This document shows, piece by piece, positions 16,113 to 17,627 of a DNA stretch of 17,627 bases (the first letter of the stretch is position 1; every line of letters begins with the position of its first letter). This DNA is from Bacillota bacterium (GTDB lineage: Bacteria > Bacillota_E > JAJZYS01 > JAJYTV01). Position numbers and translations under genes: made by a program. Where the stretch lies: contig JAJZVM010000080.1 in NCBI GenBank assembly GCA_021845645.1, positions 1 to 17,627 on the forward strand, written 5' to 3'. A model generated the notes under the pieces. The model was not told the origin of the DNA. It saw nothing but the letters and a program-made list of their open reading frames with translations, and ran no database searches.

Positions 16113-16499
16113 TCAGTGTCCGCCCTCCTGGAGGGCGCCGTAGGCTTGGGCGTCCAGCAGGGCCTGGACCTCGCCGTCGTCGGCGATCTCGATCTCGACG
16201 ATCCAGCCCTGGCCGTACGGGTCCTGGTTCACCAGCTCCGGCGAGTCGACGAGGGCCTGGTTGACGGCCACGACCTTGCCGGTGATCGGCGCGAAGACGT
16301 CGGAGACGCTCTTCACGGACTCGACGACGCCGAACGCCTCGCCCTGCTTGACCGCGCGGCCGACCTCGGGAAGTTCGACGAACACGACGTCACCGAGCTG
16401 ATCCTGCGCGAAGTCGGTGATGCCGACGCGGCCGGACTTGCCATCGGGACGCAGCCACTCGTGGTCCTCTGTGTAACGGAGCTCGGACGGTGTCTTCAC
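16113..16499 (-). CDS. gcvH: Glycine cleavage system H protein
   Basis: Lipoyl carrier protein of 128 aa that shuttles the aminomethyl group between P, T and L proteins. Motifs are [13 protein letters not shown] (8-20), [20 protein letters not shown] (25-44) and the lipoylation lysine K63 in [14 protein letters not shown]. The GTG start overlaps the gcvT stop (GTGA) and has AGGAGG 8 nt upstream. K63 should be octanoylated by the LipM encoded three genes downstream. In Bacillus-type lipoate metabolism GcvH is also the donor for other lipoyl enzymes, so this small protein may feed more than glycine cleavage. Confidence 0.97.
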   Translation of the reverse strand: MKTPSELRYTEDHEWLRPDGKSGRVGITDFAQDQLGDVVFVELPEVGRAVKQGEAFGVVESVKSVSDVFAPITGKVVAVNQALVDSPELVNQDPYGQGWIVEIEIADDGEVQALLDAQAYGALQEGGH

Positions 16500-17611
16500 T
16501 TGCCACTCCTCCTGTAGAACGGCCTCTTGATGACTTCGGCGGGAATCGCTCGTCCACGCACCGAGACCGCGATGCGCGTGCCCACCTGTGCGTACTCGGC
16601 AGGGACGAAGCCGAGTCCGATCGCCTCGCCAAGCGTCGGCGAGAGCATGCCGCTCGTCACGACGCCGATCTCCTCACCCGATGGGCTGGTGATCGGGTAG
16701 CCGTGCCGCGCAATGCCGCGTTCCGCGAGCTTGAAGCCGACCAGCCGCCGCTTCGGGCCGCCCGACTCCTGCTCCTCCTTGAGGGGGCCGAGGCCGATGA
16801 AGTGTTCCTTCTCGAGCCGCACCCAGTACTTGAGCCCGGACTGCAAGGGCGTGTGATCCTGGTCGAGCTCCTGCCCGTAGAGCGGCAGGCAGGCCTCGAA
16901 GCGCAACGAGTCCCTGGCGCCTAGGCCGCACGGCAGGATGCCGTAGGGCTCGCCGGCCCGCAGGATCTCCCGCCAGACGTGGACGGCATCCTCGGGACGC
17001 ACGTAGATCTCGAAGCCGTCCTCGCCGGTGTAACCTGTCCGCGAGACCCAGAGCGCCTTGCGTCCCGCGATCTCGATGTCCGGCTGCACCCAGAAGAACG
17101 CGATCTTATTGAGGTCGAAGGAGGTCAGGCTCTGCAGGATCTCCTGTGCCTTCGGTCCCTGCAGGGCCATCTCCGCCGTCTTCGCCGAAATGTCCTCCGC
17201 CTGCACGTCCGGATAGAGCCGCTGCCGCTGCTCCATCACCCAGGCGACGTCCTTGTCGGTGTTCGAGGCGTTCACGACGAGCAGCACGTGCCCCGGCTCC
17301 AGCCGGTAGACGAGGAGGTCGTCGACGACGCCGCCGTGCTCGTAGCACATCGGGGAATAGAGCACCTGGTTCTCCGCAAGCTTCTGGCAGTCGTTCGTCA
17401 CCAGTTCGTCGGCGAACTCCAGCACCCGCTCGCCATGCAGGTCGATCTCGCCCATGTGCGACACATCGAACAGCCCTGCCCGCTGCCGCACGGCCTCGTG
17501 CTCCGCCAGAATCCCGGCCGGGTACTGCACGGGCATGTCCCAGCCGCCGAAGTCCACCATGCGCCCGCCGAGCGCCAGGTGCTCCTCGTAGAGCGGTGTC
17601 CGCTTTCCCAT
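16496..17611 (-). CDS. gcvT: Aminomethyltransferase (glycine cleavage T protein)
   Basis: A 371-aa THF-dependent enzyme that releases ammonia from aminomethyl-GcvH and forms 5,10-methylene-THF. Motifs are [17 protein letters not shown] (15-31), [10 protein letters not shown] (46-55), [11 protein letters not shown] (93-103, with the catalytic-region aspartates D97-D98), [14 protein letters not shown] and [20 protein letters not shown]. Two ATGs are possible: 17617 leaves only 1 nt after AGGAGG (17619-17624), while 17611 leaves 7 nt, so 17611 is chosen. It is the first gene of the operon; the promoter, and any glycine riboswitch, lie just beyond the right edge. The ammonia it releases is a possible link to the ammonium genes, though nothing here shows shared control. 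Confidence 0.96.
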   Translation of the reverse strand: MGKRTPLYEEHLALGGRMVDFGGWDMPVQYPAGILAEHEAVRQRAGLFDVSHMGEIDLHGERVLEFADELVTNDCQKLAENQVLYSPMCYEHGGVVDDLLVYRLEPGHVLLVVNASNTDKDVAWVMEQRQRLYPDVQAEDISAKTAEMALQGPKAQEILQSLTSFDLNKIAFFWVQPDIEIAGRKALWVSRTGYTGEDGFEIYVRPEDAVHVWREILRAGEPYGILPCGLGARDSLRFEACLPLYGQELDQDHTPLQSGLKYWVRLEKEHFIGLGPLKEEQESGGPKRRLVGFKLAERGIARHGYPITSPSGEEIGVVTSGMLSPTLGEAIGLGFVPAEYAQVGTRIAVSVRGRAIPAEVIKRPFYRRSGK

Positions 17612-17627
17612 TCCCATGCCTCCTGGG

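Noticed and set aside
17612..17627. Possible glycine riboswitch upstream of gcvT
   Set aside because: Only 16 bases upstream of the chosen start are in the window; nothing can be seen.
1..17627. CRISPR arrays, tRNA or rRNA genes, prophage or toxin-antitoxin genes
   Set aside because: No regularly spaced repeats, no cloverleaf-like segments in the short intergenic gaps, and no such proteins were recognised.

Overview
The window is G+C-rich, densely packed bacterial DNA with almost every intergenic gap under 150 bases and no gene-free stretch over 300 bases. Strong AGGAGG-type ribosome sites are paired with frequent TTG and GTG starts. The split P-protein (gcvPA/gcvPB), a LipM-type octanoyltransferase and a clostridial-looking GltX suggest a high-GC, deep-branching Bacillota-like organism (Symbiobacterium/Thermaerobacter/Sulfobacillus type). 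That assignment is inference; a Chloroflexota-like genome cannot be excluded.

Layout. Bases 1-110 (+) hold the last 33 codons of an IS200/IS605-family tnpB and a terminal hairpin, so a mobile element ends at the left edge. Next comes a long minus-strand block, in transcription order: ybaK (10424-9969), a GAF-GAF-PAS-GGDEF-EAL-CZB protein (9898-6827), an ammonium-transporter/histidine-kinase fusion (6779-4827), its NarL-type response regulator (4852-4211), an Amt ammonium transporter (4079-2862), a secreted protein of unknown function (2796-1747) and gltX (1617-166). A plus-strand pair, a 63-aa zinc-ribbon-like protein and a NuoI-like ferredoxin (10570-11325), has its own promoter and ends at a bidirectional terminator. 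The right part is a minus-strand operon gcvT-gcvH-gcvPA-gcvPB-lipM-glyA (17611-11386), in which five of the six genes overlap or abut the next.

Function. The gcv operon encodes the T, H and P proteins of the glycine cleavage system, the enzyme that octanoylates GcvH, and serine hydroxymethyltransferase, which uses the 5,10-methylene-THF produced. It is a self-contained glycine/serine/one-carbon unit lacking only the L-protein and lipoyl synthase. The centre looks like an ammonium-response module: a kinase whose sensor is itself an Amt channel, an overlapping response regulator, a stand-alone Amt transporter directly downstream, and a c-di-GMP enzyme with a C-terminal zinc-binding CZB domain directly upstream. 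This module is the most interesting part of the window.

Limits: everything was read by eye without database searches. Family names rest on recognised motifs, and promoters and hairpins were matched by hand.
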